From the NCBI GenBank assembly GCA_030272585.1, contig BSYQ01000002.1, positions 3,534,001 to 3,598,000 of the forward strand: DNA of 64,000 bases. The letters run 5' to 3'. Under the pieces are notes generated by a model. That model searched no databases. It had not been told where the DNA came from and was given only the letters and a program-made list of their open reading frames with translations. The stretch is from Bryopsis sp. KO-2023 (taxonomy: Eukaryota; Chlorophyta; Ulvophyceae; Bryopsidales; Bryopsidaceae). This document shows positions 12,031 to 22,881 of this stretch, piece by piece. The position numbers were made by a program, and so were the translations under genes. Every line of letters begins with the position of its first letter. Positions within the stretch are counted from its first letter, which is position 1.

Positions 12031-13126
12031 ATGAAGGTTAGAGGATATAGGCGACAGGCGCTGGACCAGAACAGCTGTGAAACAATTTCATGGAACGTCC
12101 AAGCAGATGGTGCAAATGCGATGGATGAGAAAGGTTTCGTCCGCCGAAGATGCCTGGAAACAGTGGGAGCGCTTTCCAAGACGCTGAAGGTTTTCAATCT
12201 GCTAAGGCATCGAAACTTCAACAAATCCCAGGATGCCAAGGAATGGACACTCCTAAATGACTGCAGCGGAGTGTTCACCCGACCGGGGTGTTCAGACAGA
12301 ACTTTACAAATGAATCAACGTTTCAAAAAGGAAGTCATTGGTACCGACTCCAGTTTATTGTCACCAGACTCAGAGGGAATCCCAGTGTTTTGGGATTTTT
12401 GGAAGGAAACCAGGCAAAAGTTTCTCCAATGTGGAGGTCCCTTGCATACAAGTCTTTTACAGACCGTCGTTCGAGCTCCTCATCGACCTGACCCTCGAAA
12501 TCAGAGCTGGATTTTACACCGCTAGCGGGGGGAACTGCCGAACCTCGTCGATGTCCAGAGAATCGAAGTTGCCAACTCCTCAACTTACAGCAGTCACAGT
12601 TCATGACCTTCCAGGCTTTGTCTTCCCGGCTTACTCATTTGCAGTCAATCCTGGACAGGATGTGGCTCCACCCACTGCTCCACCCACAAATTTTGGCGAG
12701 CGTGGGTCAACCACGAATGATGAAACTATCAAGGAATCGCTTGCAGAGCGTCAGGCCGAGAGAGACAGAAATGCGACTCTCTTCAAGCTGGGTGGGCCCC
12801 CCTTATCTTTCGAAACGCTCGGCAAAGAAAAGCAATTGCTCGGCCAGGACACCCTCGTGCTCAACTTTCCGAAAAAGCTCAGAGATAATGAAAGGAGGCA
12901 GGTGTTGGGTGACAAATCCAACGACATCCTGGAGTCCGAAACTGCTGAGCTGAGAAGGGAGAGCAGGCGGGGGAAAGTGGACAGGGCTTCACTAACAAAC
13001 GTGCTGGTCTTGAGTTTCGAGAAGGGAACTTTGTTGAATGACAGCCCCCATGGTGAACATCCTGACAAGATAAGTGCACTTCGGGATGGAGGATATGAAA
13101 AAAATCACAAAGGGCAACCCAAATAG
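12031..13126 (+). CDS. Possible exons of an unrecognised protein (model unresolved)
   Basis: Two overlapping open frames cover this stretch. The better candidate is the frame over about 12.40-13.13 kb, whose C-terminal half (from about 12715) is charged and helical (ESLAERQAERDRNATLFKL and RRESRRGKVDRASL) and ends in a stop at 13124-13126. Another frame reads AVKQFHG..RWMRKVSSAEDAWKQWER at about 12045-12180 and looks like a helical repeat. The junctions between them are not clear. They probably continue the gene whose first exons are at 11318-11809. No domain recognised. Confidence 0.3.
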
Positions 13127-14120
13127 TCACACTCCAACCTCATTGTTCAGTTTGTTTCAAGGTTGGGGGGGATGGATGACCAGCCCATGAGAAACACTCA
13201 CTATATTTTTTACATTTTGATTTTTTGGCGGATTGATGGACAAAGGAGGAAACGAAAATGAAAAAAAATTGTACACTTTGTTGTAGGTAAAGAGTTTGGG
13301 GTGCGTGGGTTATTTTGGAACGGTTGTTTTTCGGGTTACCTGATCGATCAGGAACCAAAAAAATTAAGTTCAAGTTTGGTTGTGAAATACTAAAAGCCAT
13401 ACATATCATAAAGCGAACTTTTTCCCAACTGTTGTCGGTGTGAGGGAGATGTTTGGTTCGCTCTCAGTGTCCATCGTGAAACGTTCCAGAAGTCGCACAG
13501 AGTGTGGGTGCTTATACTAACACCATACAGTGTAGAAGTTTTTCTTCATTGAGAGAAAAAAAACAAAGTGAACGCTTGCTAAGCGTCGGAAGCATGGCTT
13601 GGTTTTCCCAACGAACCATGATTGGGCTCCTCTCGACACCACCTTTTTGGGACAGAAATCCAAGAGAGATCAGACTCGTCTACGCATGTGATTTAGAAGA
13701 GAGATTGTTGGACCTTCTGGTGGGAAGCTTTTGAAACCGCTAAGATCCCGTCGATCTAGGCCCCCTAAACAAGGGAAAGCTGTGTTCTGAGAAATCTAAA
13801 GAGATGGCAGAAAAAATTTTACTGATGACGGTTGAACAGCTATTTTTTTAGGTCAAACGAGTGTAATGTTGTCAGACATACTGGCCCTGGTTTGAATAGC
13901 ATGTGAACAAAAACTCGGTCTCGTGGTACGGTCGATGCCTTTTGGAAGTACCTGTTCGTACCACGAAAGCTACACAATCAGGAGGTCCTGTGAACGTGGA
14001 AAACAAAGGTGGTCAAACTTGGGACGCGCTTCACCAAACGCCTAGGATATCAAATTCGATCGTGCGACTCAGTTTCTTTTTCGTACCCCTCTCCCAACCG
14101 ACAGGAGCCCAGAGACGTTA
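13127..14120. other. Intergenic, nothing identified
   Basis: Short frames on both strands lack consistent splice sites or recognisable domains. The stretch from 13900 to 14120 is the immediate upstream region of the surface-protein gene; no TATA-like element is obvious. Confidence 0.4.
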
Positions 14121-16041
14121 ATGATGGGGAGGTTCGTCAACGCTCTGTGGATTCTCGTTGTGTTCACGGTCACAGTGGAGCTCGTGACGTCACAGAACAG
14201 CACGGTCGTCAGGACGACCAAAGAATTTAGCAAGGCGCTGTATGACACACGCATCGACGTGATATATCTCCAGCACCCTCTCACCGTGTCTGGCGAAGAG
14301 TGGGGATTCGTGAGGCCGGATATCAAAAGACGGGTAACGCGAGCGGATATATTTCGAAGGAGATATGCACATTCACCCCCGAAAAGAAAAATGAAAAAGA
14401 AAAGAAAAGTCGCCTGAAAAACTCCAACTGAAAAAGTTGTTTTGACCGTTTAAAAATAAAAATATAAAAAATATAAGAAATTGCGCTTTTCTTTGGCAGG
14501 TTCAGATTAGACCGTTGGAGCTCACAGAAGACTTCGTTCTGGATCTAGGCGGAGGCTTCGATCTGGCTTTTGTGAGCGGGCCGTCTGGGGAATTGCATTT
14601 CCATGACCTCCAGCTTCATGGAATATACCGACTGGCTCTTGGGGGTTCCGGAACCGGTGGCATCATGAATCTGTTCCGTGTGAATGCTCCCCAATCGATC
14701 CACATCCACAACTCCATCTGCTGCTTTCTCCCTGAAGTGTGTACTTCTATTTCTGATGATTTGAAGAAGATCGTGCCATCGTTGAGGGCAGCTCTCAGCG
14801 CACTCGGTTGGGATTCTTGCCAGTTTCCAGATGCAAAACCGCCCTTCCACACATACAAGTATCACGAAGGGTGTGTGTTTCCTCAAGAGTGGGATGCCAG
14901 CAAGATCACAGGGAGCATTCATTTTCACAATACCTCTTTCTCGTGTTCTGAGAAGTGCAAGATTAACGCTCGCCTTCCGGATATTCCAATCGTGCAAGTC
15001 TCCACGGTAAGGCAAGCATCACAGTGTTTGACTACTTAACATGATTGCAAGCCATAATTCTGAAAGTTCTCATTGCGTGTATGTGTGTGTGTGTGCAGTC
15101 CGACAGTCGTCAGCTTGTGGCGGCTGTTGGCGGTATGGTCTCCGAACCTCAAATCCTTGAGATACGTTTGCTCGGGAGATTGGTAGTTTACGAATATCAG
15201 TGGTCGAACCCCATCATGATTGTGGCGAGAAGAGGGACAAGAATGTCGATCGATGGGCGCTTGGAAGATGGGAGTCATGCTCCCCTTGCGTTCCTTACAA
15301 ATCACGTGTTGATCAAGGCACTGGGGGAAATTACGCTCCAGCTGACGAACCTCGAATTGGAGTTGGAGAGCTTCAAACCAGGCTTCTTCTCAAAAACGGA
15401 CTGGAATTTTCAGTTCTGTGATGGTGAAGATTACTTTTACAAGGTGATCGATCGTAGTTTGAGCTGTGGTTCACAAGATTTCTTTTTTCCTTCTCGAAAG
15501 CTGTTGAAAATGGAACTTTACTTTGCTGTAGTGGCCGCTGTATCTTCCCTACCCGTTCGCCCTTCAAGTCTCGCTGGTTCAAATAGCCAACGTGTCCATA
15601 GTGTATCGAACATGTCCCTCCAACCTCGACTTCGACAAATTCATCGCTTCGCTGGAAGATTTCAAGCAACACTTCGTCAAGAGGGACTACGGAAATCTCA
15701 CCATCGCCCCCCCTTCGCTCTCGATCAACAAACTCGAGGTAGCCGGCATATTCTTCGATCAGTTCGACGTCAGCCTTCCAGCTTTCTTGGGAGATGGAGC
15801 TTCGTGGTCGCCTGTTATTTTGAACCATTTGGAGTTGCACAACGTCACCGTTGTTTGCGAATCTTTTGGTGAACCAGTGGGTGAGATCCCCCGCTGCTTT
15901 GGGGGCGAGGGGAGCTTCAACGGCAGCGAGGGGAAGAAGACTACGAACAAAACGGGCAATGCAGCCCCAATGGACCCGTTTCTGAACTTGTGGGGAGTTC
16001 TTGCCCTGGCGACAGTGGTCTTTGTGGAATTCTGGCTGTAA
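14121..16041 (+). CDS. Secreted or surface-anchored protein, beta-helix-like (524 aa, four exons)
   Basis: Exons 14121-14333, 14500-15006, 15099-15443 and 15532-16041 all join in phase 0 at GT-AG borders and give 524 residues. Residues 1-25 are a signal peptide (FVNALWILVVFTVTVELV). The first 140 residues resemble the start of right-handed beta-helix surface proteins of algae and protists: a stretch on where the strand should be (DVIYLQHPLTV), then LELTEDFVLDLGG and LHFHDLQLHGIYRL. There are many N-x-S/T sites (for example NST, NTS, NLT, NVT, NGS, NKT) and about a dozen cysteines. A hydrophobic tail with no basic end (LWGVLALATVVFVEFWL) suggests a GPI signal or a terminal membrane helix. Ligand and role unknown. 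A GT microsatellite forms the acceptor region of exon 3. Confidence 0.7.
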
Positions 16042-16708
16042 AGTGAGGAAGACGGAACTTTGGCTTTTGTTCAAGACATGATTCTTTCGGATCATTCCAC
16101 ACAAGAACATTTTTGGTTGGTGTGATGTTTTCTTTTTGTACTTTCCTCCAGTGTGAGCCAAGGTCAACAAGGGGAAACCATAAAAAGTTTCACTACATTG
16201 TGTGAGTTCCAGTGCTGGTTGAAACTTTGAAAGACCAGAGCGTTATCTCTGACATCACTAAGGTAATAATTAAAGAAAACAACTCCTGATAGGTGTACAC
16301 CTTCCTGATGTAGGATGCTCAAATCCCTCTCTCACCGAAAAAACATTAATTTGCTTGTTGCAAGGTTTCAACAGCACCATACACGCAAACCATGCATAAA
16401 GTTTCCTTCAGCCAAGATCAATTTTTTTCACTCTGTAGAATAGTGGGAAAGAAAATCCCACACCAAGATTTTCCCATGGCCGCCTCACAACAGTGAGCTC
16501 GTTTCGGTAGAAACTACTCATAAAGCCACCTCCCACATTGAGCGTGTTGATGCAACAGCCCTCGGCAATATCGCGAATCACCACGTCGAGTGGATTTTTT
16601 CCACTCGCCAAAAACCGTCGACTGGGAACGACGAGGGGTGGTCAGGAAAGAAAAAGATCCTTTACTGTAAGGAGATTTTCTCCCGCTTAGTAATCCCCAC
16701 ATAAATAT
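16042..16708. other. Intergenic, nothing identified
   Basis: 3' flank of the surface-protein gene up to the left edge of inverted block B. Minus-strand frames here continue across the block edge and are not shared by the other copy, so they are not supported. Confidence 0.4.
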
Positions 16709-16904
16709 CAGACACAAAGAAAGTCCTTTCACCAGGTTGCACTGTGGCAAACTCCTGAAAGCAACTGAACAAGCCCAGGAAAATCGACGAACACGTTGTG
16801 CATACACAAGGTAGCCAAGCCACAGTCTTTTTTTTGCATCTCTTTCGCACTCCTCCGCAGGCAACTTGCCAAACTGACAGGGAGGTTTTGACACTACGTG
16901 CAGG

Positions 16905-17174
16905 ATGAGCGCAACCGAGAAAGAGAAACGTCTGGAGGTAGAAAACGCCGCTCTCCGTGCTCGTATCAGTGAGCAGGAGGTCATGGTGCGGGGGCTGTTC
17001 AGCCACATAAGCGAACTCCAGGGAAAACTGGCCAAGAGTGGTGATGAAAGGGACAAGGCCGCTGGGAAGAAACGGAAATTAGAGTCGGAGGACGTCAAAG
17101 AGCGCCTGTGCGCAATGGACCGGAAACTGGAGGAGGAGAGGGCGCGTCTGAAAGATTTTATCCAAGCCGTTTAG
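16905..17174 (+). CDS. Coiled-coil protein, frame interrupted by a conserved TAG
   Basis: From the ATG at 16905 the frame gives 89 residues of coiled coil (EVENAALRARISEQEVMV, then MDRKLEEERARLKDF) with a basic patch, KKRKL. It stops at TAG (17172-17174), but the same frame reopens as EKDEKIKALEAKLNDQK and runs as coiled coil to 17378. The inverted copy at 60052-60321 has the same stop. The sequence GTTTAG could be a splice acceptor, so the ATG-side and distal parts may belong to different exons, or this may be readthrough or a pseudogene. No bZIP signature is complete. Confidence 0.45.
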   Translation: MSATEKEKRLEVENAALRARISEQEVMVRGLFSHISELQGKLAKSGDERDKAAGKKRKLESEDVKERLCAMDRKLEEERARLKDFIQAV

Positions 17175-17377
17175 GAGAAAGATGAGAAGATAAAGGCGTT
17201 GGAAGCAAAGCTTAATGACCAGAAAGACTTGCAGAATCAGATGGTCTCCGCCAAAGAATTTGACAGCAACAGCCAAACCAGCAAAAAGCTCATCAAAGAA
17301 AAAATTCTGCTCCATCTGTGGGAACATATCATGGTGCAGGAAGATAGCCAGGTCTTTAACAATTGTGTGCTATGCTA

Positions 17378-17488
17378 GATGCGGACAAGAGCTTACTTGA
17401 TAATTATGGAAGGACACCACTGGCCCTTGTTGAAAACTATTCTCCGCCTGAAGCGACGAAGGGAGAGTTGAAGGTGCTCCTTCAGTAA
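17378..17488 (+). pseudogene. Ankyrin-gene terminal exon (fragment)
   Basis: After a TGCTAG acceptor, a phase-1 exon reads ADKSLLDNYGRTPLALVEN and ends at a stop near 17488. DNYGRTPLAL is an ankyrin consensus, and the exon starts at the same point and phase as the internal ankyrin exons of the block A genes. The only coding upstream is the coiled-coil frame, so it is either a stranded exon or the end of a coiled-coil/ankyrin fusion. The same exon lies inverted at about 59738-59848. Confidence 0.45.
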
Positions 17489-18440
17489 GGTTCGTTTTTC
17501 TCAGCAATATATTTTTTCCTTTCCAATCACTGTTAATTTTGAAAACGGTTTTCCTGGAGCCCACGCTTTACAAACGAAAGTGGTCCAGAAATTGCAAAAC
17601 TGAACATGTAAGATTAGTTTTGAAAGAGGTCATATTTATAATGATCATACAGAATTAGGATTTAACAACCCCCTTTGTTGTTTCAAGGAGGGATGGGATG
17701 AGTTCATTTCGCTTGACCACCAACCCACCAGGATGATAAAGCATGATCCCCAAAAATCAAGTCGGTTTTTTAAGGTCTTATGGTTGGGGGCAGTCCAACA
17801 AGGAAGGCTCGGAGCATTCTTTCTCTTTTCTTTGATTTCACACTTGTTCAGTCGATGACAGTTAGTTACTTACTGCTTATAAGCAGTACATGTTTCTCAC
17901 TCTTGTTTGAAATGCGGGAAAACGTATGGAATGGGGTCCAGGAGGGGGGCAGTGCTACTCACTGTTCCGAAAAAGGGATGGCTGAGGGTGTTTAATCAAA
18001 ACAAAATTCTCAACTTGATACATTTGATGTTTGTGCTGACCCCATCTTCACCATGGCACTGCTATCCCAACAGTGGAATCTCAATGGCTGCAAAATACCC
18101 CAAAATGTTGGTTTTTGTTTCCTCATTCTGGTGCTCTCTTGTACTGTTCTTTTCCTTGTGTGGGAGAGCTTCCCCTTTAAACAAGCAAGTTCAGACATGC
18201 ATCCCACAAACCTTTTCATCTTCTTCATAACCAATGCGATAAAAACATTGTTTCTTCCATTTGGACAATTTTGCTGTAGGAAAGTGAAACTTCGTTCTAA
18301 AGGTGTACATCTGCAAATAGGAAGCTGATTGCCCATCCAAAAAACAATGACTGTTGCAAGACTTCCACAACACAAAATCACACACAAATTTGCATAAACA
18401 ATCGTTGAAAAAGGTTTCCTACACCAAAGGTCAACACTTG
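17489..18440. other. Non-coding part of block B
   Basis: No gene supported. A small palindrome, TACTGCTTATAAGCAGTA, lies near 17871. The same stretch at 58.3-59.7 kb (inverted) received the hAT-like MITE. Confidence 0.4.
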
Positions 18441-19490
18441 TTAGTCTTCAAGGCAAGAGTGGGCACAGAAGTCCCACACCAGGATTTTCCCGTCGCACCG
18501 CACAACAGTCAGCCTGCCCTCCGTCAAGAAAAGACCTATGAGTTTACCCCCTACATGAAACGTGCGAAGGAAACGATCCTCCTCGACAAGACCGGAAACC
18601 ACCACTTCCATCGAGTTTCTCGTACCCTGCGCAAACTTGCTTTCGTTGAGCGCTACAAGAAACCACCTTGGGTTATTGTCCACAACTCGCACAGACTCGA
18701 AGGTCTCCAAATCCCATATCCGGATGGTATCGTCCACAGAGCCACTAACAAACATCTTGTCATTGGCATCAACACGCAAGATAGGACGAGAGTGTCCCTC
18801 GAGTGCCACCACGCGGGTGCAGGAGGCCAAGCTCCACACTTCCAGATGCCCAACCCTCAATCCACATATCAACAAACCCACTCCCTTGGCAAATGCGGCA
18901 CATAAAATGTCCTCTTGCACCGGGCCACCCTCATTCAAAACCTTCACACGAGTCCAGCCCATCTTGCTCCACAAATCCAGGCACCCAAACGTACCACCAA
19001 AGGCCACGTGGTCTCCGACATCCACGATCGCATGAACCTCGAAACGAAGGCTAATGGCCGCGATCTGTCTCAATTCAGGCATTTCCAGGACCGCCACCAT
19101 TCGCGTGTCACTCTCGCACAGGAACATTCCATTGATCAAACACACAGCCGAACTCCCCATGTTGGCTCGGTCCCTAGTCAAGACGTCGCCTTTCTCAGCG
19201 TTCACAGAAAAAATCTTTTCTTCCCCAACTATCGCAATCATCTCGCCCCGCATAGCGTAACTTTCGATCCACCGATTCTTGAGGAGCTCGATACATTTCG
19301 GCACAACGGTGCCACATCGCCAGGATCTCTCGAGGCCGATTTTCTTAGCGAAAGGGCCTTCCTTGGTGACTTCGTTCCAAGCCTTAGCGACACAGGAGCA
19401 CCTGGCCAAAGCCCTCGGGCAAAGCCCCTCGAAGACTCGACCAACCACGCCACTAGGGAGCTCCCACTCAACACTCACGTAATCGCTCAT
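18441..19490 (-). CDS. F-box/WD40-repeat protein, copy 1 (349 aa)
   Basis: A single uninterrupted frame. The ATG at 19490 opens MSDYVSVEWELPSGVVGRV; residues 9-50 are an F-box-like helix set (LPSGVVGRVFEGLCPRALAR, CVAKAW), where a Skp1 partner would bind. The rest is a divergent WD40 propeller; the best repeat is LEGHSRPILRVDANDKMFV ending in TIRIWDLETF, and the last blade ends GKILVWDF. The usual role of this architecture is substrate recognition in SCF ubiquitin ligases; the substrate is unknown. The frame is open further upstream but the start is set by conservation with copies 2 and 3. Copy 3 (50724 onward) differs at only a few residues. Confidence 0.85.
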   Translation of the reverse strand: MSDYVSVEWELPSGVVGRVFEGLCPRALARCSCVAKAWNEVTKEGPFAKKIGLERSWRCGTVVPKCIELLKNRWIESYAMRGEMIAIVGEEKIFSVNAEKGDVLTRDRANMGSSAVCLINGMFLCESDTRMVAVLEMPELRQIAAISLRFEVHAIVDVGDHVAFGGTFGCLDLWSKMGWTRVKVLNEGGPVQEDILCAAFAKGVGLLICGLRVGHLEVWSLASCTRVVALEGHSRPILRVDANDKMFVSGSVDDTIRIWDLETFESVRVVDNNPRWFLVALNESKFAQGTRNSMEVVVSGLVEEDRFLRTFHVGGKLIGLFLTEGRLTVVRCDGKILVWDFCAHSCLED

Positions 19491-20157
19491 TCGTTCAAAC
19501 GCGGCACAAAGAAAACCCCTTTGTACCCAAGTTGTATCTCGCCTAGGCCTCGTGGTTTCGGTGGTTTCAGCGAAGAAAAAAAAAATGCGGGAGAATCGAA
19601 CGGGCCTGTTACGGATGCGAGCACCAGAAAACACACTCCACGGCACTATTTGCGAAAATAAAAGAAAGCAGGGTTTTTTGGTTTTCCAGGATGAAAAAAC
19701 AGTGAATATAGTGATGTCCTTGTTGAATTCACAGTGTTGAAGTCATGGGGGGGGGTATCAAATACTAACGATAGTCACTTGGAAAACTGGCAAGGGAACC
19801 TTTGTCTGCAAAACGTTAACAGGGTTTTTTGCTTGCGTCTGAACTGGACCGTGTTGAGCAAACAAACGCACGAAGGAAGAATGGAAGCGGTGAGTCTCTC
19901 GTTGCGTTTGTTATGCCATCGCTTACCCTCGGTTCGACGTGCGCCACCTGGGAAAATGGACCAGCAGCAGATTTCGCGCCAAAGCCGGTCGATGGGGTCG
20001 TTTACTCTTTTTCAAAAACTTTCGGAAGGATGCGGTTGCCCGATGCCTCGCAGATTTTTCCGAGGCGGCCTCTTTTGCTTGCCGCTGTGTGGCTTTACTG
20101 TGTCGGGCAGCTTATGCGAATGCTGTCAAGCCGTGCATGCATGTTTATTTGGTCGTG

Positions 20158-20240
20158 ACTCAACATTGAGTTGAACATCCTGCCATCACCTGGACTGAGC
20201 CTTGGCCAGAGTTTAAGTAAAATAAATCCTGCACTCTTGT
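20158..20240. repeat. Short block A flank left of the gag-pol element
   Basis: This matches 2771-2835 in reverse complement (GCTCAGTCCAGGTGATG core). It is the genomic DNA that flanked the retroelement and marks where the element's deleted 3' end now joins unique DNA. Confidence 0.7.
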
Positions 20241-22881
20241 GAGAGTATGGAGGAACGTAGTCATGTTTGATTCCATACTTCTGCATAGTCATCGCAAATC
20301 GCCGCGAGGTAAACACTGCAGCGTTGTCGGTCATCACGATCTGTGGTTGGCCATGATCCTGTACCCACGCTTCCAACACCTGACTTACAGCAACAGCATT
20401 TGCATTCGCCACAGGTTTAGCATCTGCAAACCGAGAGCAGTGGTCTATGATCGTGATAACATAGACTGCGCCCTGAATTCCCTTAGGTAAAGGACCCACC
20501 ACGTCCATACTGAGGGCCTGCCCAGGCCATACACCTCGCTTGGTATCTCCCCAAGGTGCCTTTTCCTTTGGGTTCTCGTACTTCTGACAAACGACGCAAG
20601 CATCCACATACGATTGAACGACAGCTCGAGCTACCTTTCTGCCTTTCGCCCGTAGTATCTGTAACATCTTCGACACCCCGAAATGCCCTTGATGGGCCTC
20701 TTTCAGCCATCCATTCACTTGTTGCTGATAGTCCTCTTCCATCACAATACTCCGCATAATTTTTTCAAAGTGTTCATGTGTCGCCCAGCGCGATAAAAGG
20801 TCCGCGAGGATGTTTGCCTTACCGGGCAAGTGACTAAAACACAAATTTCCCCCAATCGTGTAGTTCCCCGCTATATAACTCAAGAGTCGTAACACCCTCA
20901 AATCTGTGTCGTCGGTAAGGTTCCCTGAGTTGAACTTTTGAGCCGACCCTGCAGAGTCCGTAAAGACTTGAATATTCCCCCCACCAGTAATCCATGATAC
21001 CTTCTTCAGCGCGCGCACAATTGTTTGCGCTTCACCCAAGAAGCTGGATACCGCCCTCTTGCTCGGCGAGTTCAAATGTGATCCCAGAAACAGCAGTCGA
21101 TCCCCTTGTGTTAAAGCGTACCCGCCAGCAGCTGACGACCAATCCGTGTATAATTGGAAGTCGGTACTTGGTTCCTGCATCCCGATGTCATACACAGAGC
21201 TCATAACATCGGTTACAACGCTTCGAAAGCGCTCATTCACCAAATCCCAGTCTGCTTCTCTCCCTATCGCCGAAAGTTCCTCGTACATATCTTGCACTCT
21301 TCCTGCATAGCCAGGAACATGCCCTTTCACCACGTTCAACATTCCCAAGGCCTGTTGTAGCGTCTTTCGCCCTTGGATTTTTGGTAAACCCTCCTGTAAC
21401 TTCTTGCAATACGGAGTCACACTCACTGTCCCATGTGATACCTCAAATCCAAGGAAGGTAACGCTGCTCTGTTTGAGTTGTAGCTTCTCCTCCTTTACCT
21501 TAAACCCGAATCGGTCCAAGGCACGAAATAGTGCGTTTAATTTCCTATCGTGGTCCCACTCATTTAACGCGCCAATGATGATATCGTCCATGTATACTTC
21601 GGCGTCTAGTTCGGGATCTATTTTTCTCGCTTCCTCAAGGACACGATTAACAAGAGCATGAAACATCAATGCACTCCCGTTAAAACCCTGTACCAACCTT
21701 CGGAACTGGTACCGTTTCTTCCCCAAACTAAAGCAGAAGTATTTACTAAGCTCAGCATCAATTCCTAAATTAAAAAACCCATCTTTCAAGTCAATTACCG
21801 AGAATACCCGGTAATCGGGGTTTAACCTTGATAATATCGTCTTGGGGGGGGGCAATGGCGCCTTCCATGTTCGGAAAAGTTTGTTCACGCGACGGCAGTC
21901 TAACGTGATCCTCACTGAGCTGCCCCCCGGCTTCTGGAATATCAAAGGCTGCGAGAAGAGGCCTCGCTCTTGCCATGACATCTCGCGTATTATTCCCCGT
22001 CGTTCTAACGTGGCGAGCTCGTCCTCTGCTGCCCCCATCTGTGCTGTTGACAGCGGCTGCCATGCGCTTTCGGAACTGAAGTGTGTTTCCCCTATCTGTT
22101 CGAGGTCAGAAAGTGTGACCGAAAGAGCCGCCATATCTCGTGTCATTCCGCTAGCGGCAGGTGACAAATCAAACACCCGTGGGAATCGTTGTATAAGCTG
22201 TGATAGACACTCATCTCGATTCTCAGGTTCAAACAACTCGTTGTTCATAACGTCAGCGCTTACACCAAGAGAACCTTTCCCGTCATCCCATTCCCCATAT
22301 CGACCCCATTTCGAACGTCGAATATCCCACACTTTCATCGAACCAATCCCCTGTTTCCCATTCTCTTTCTTGTGACGTTTCCAGCTGCCTTCCACTTTTT
22401 CCTCCTGTCGCCGCTGATTCTGCCGATTTGCCTCCTTTCCCGACTTTCGCACATACGGTTGAGCCACAGGGCTATTCCGCACTCTAGATAATGCACAACG
22501 ACCATCAATATCGATTAATTCACAAAGACGACCAGGAATGAACCAAGCCTTTGTTTTCGGGGTCACATGTTGTACTTCACTGCTATCATTGACCAGATAC
22601 CCAAACAGCGTTCCTCCTGTGCGCTGTTTCATCACCAATCTAACTCCCTTCTTACTAAGACAATCGATGACAGGCCCTCGGATCCCTGTAAGTTCATAAG
22701 GTAAACTCATGACTGCGACTTCTCCTGGTCCCAGTACCACACTTCGATTTAGATAGAACACCACAACATCTTGATACTGCTCTGGATAATATTCAATCTC
22801 CTGAGTTAACTGAATCCTTATACCATCGTCGATCGTCCTACCATCGTTTCCTGAATGCATGGACGACTCGCACCCAGGCAT
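20240..22881 (-). CDS. pol: Pol: reverse transcriptase, RNase H, truncated integrase
   Basis: The frame is -1 relative to gag-pro. The reverse transcriptase carries VFSVIDLKDGFFNLGI (first acid) and AEVYMDDIIIG (about residue 430). RNase H starts near residue 583 (LYTDWSSAAGGYAL). The integrase zinc domain at about 720-767 has H-H-C-C (HQGHFGVSKML to DACVVCQ), and the core has DVVGPLPKG and VMTDNAAVF but ends before the final Glu. Residues encoded left of 20240 are flanking DNA read through to a stop at 20095. The frame itself is otherwise intact, which suggests recent activity before the deletion. Confidence 0.8.

Larger units (their letters stand above)
16709..20158. repeat. Block B, left copy of the inverted duplication
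   Basis: Near-identical to the reverse complement of 49983-60515. The edges are sharp: at 16709/60515 the match stops after CAGACACAAAGAAAG, and at 20158/49983 it stops after the shared AAATAAACATGCATGCA segment. The left copy is about 3.45 kb; the right copy is interrupted by two transposons and has about 85 bp more near 50.2 kb. Confidence 0.9.
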
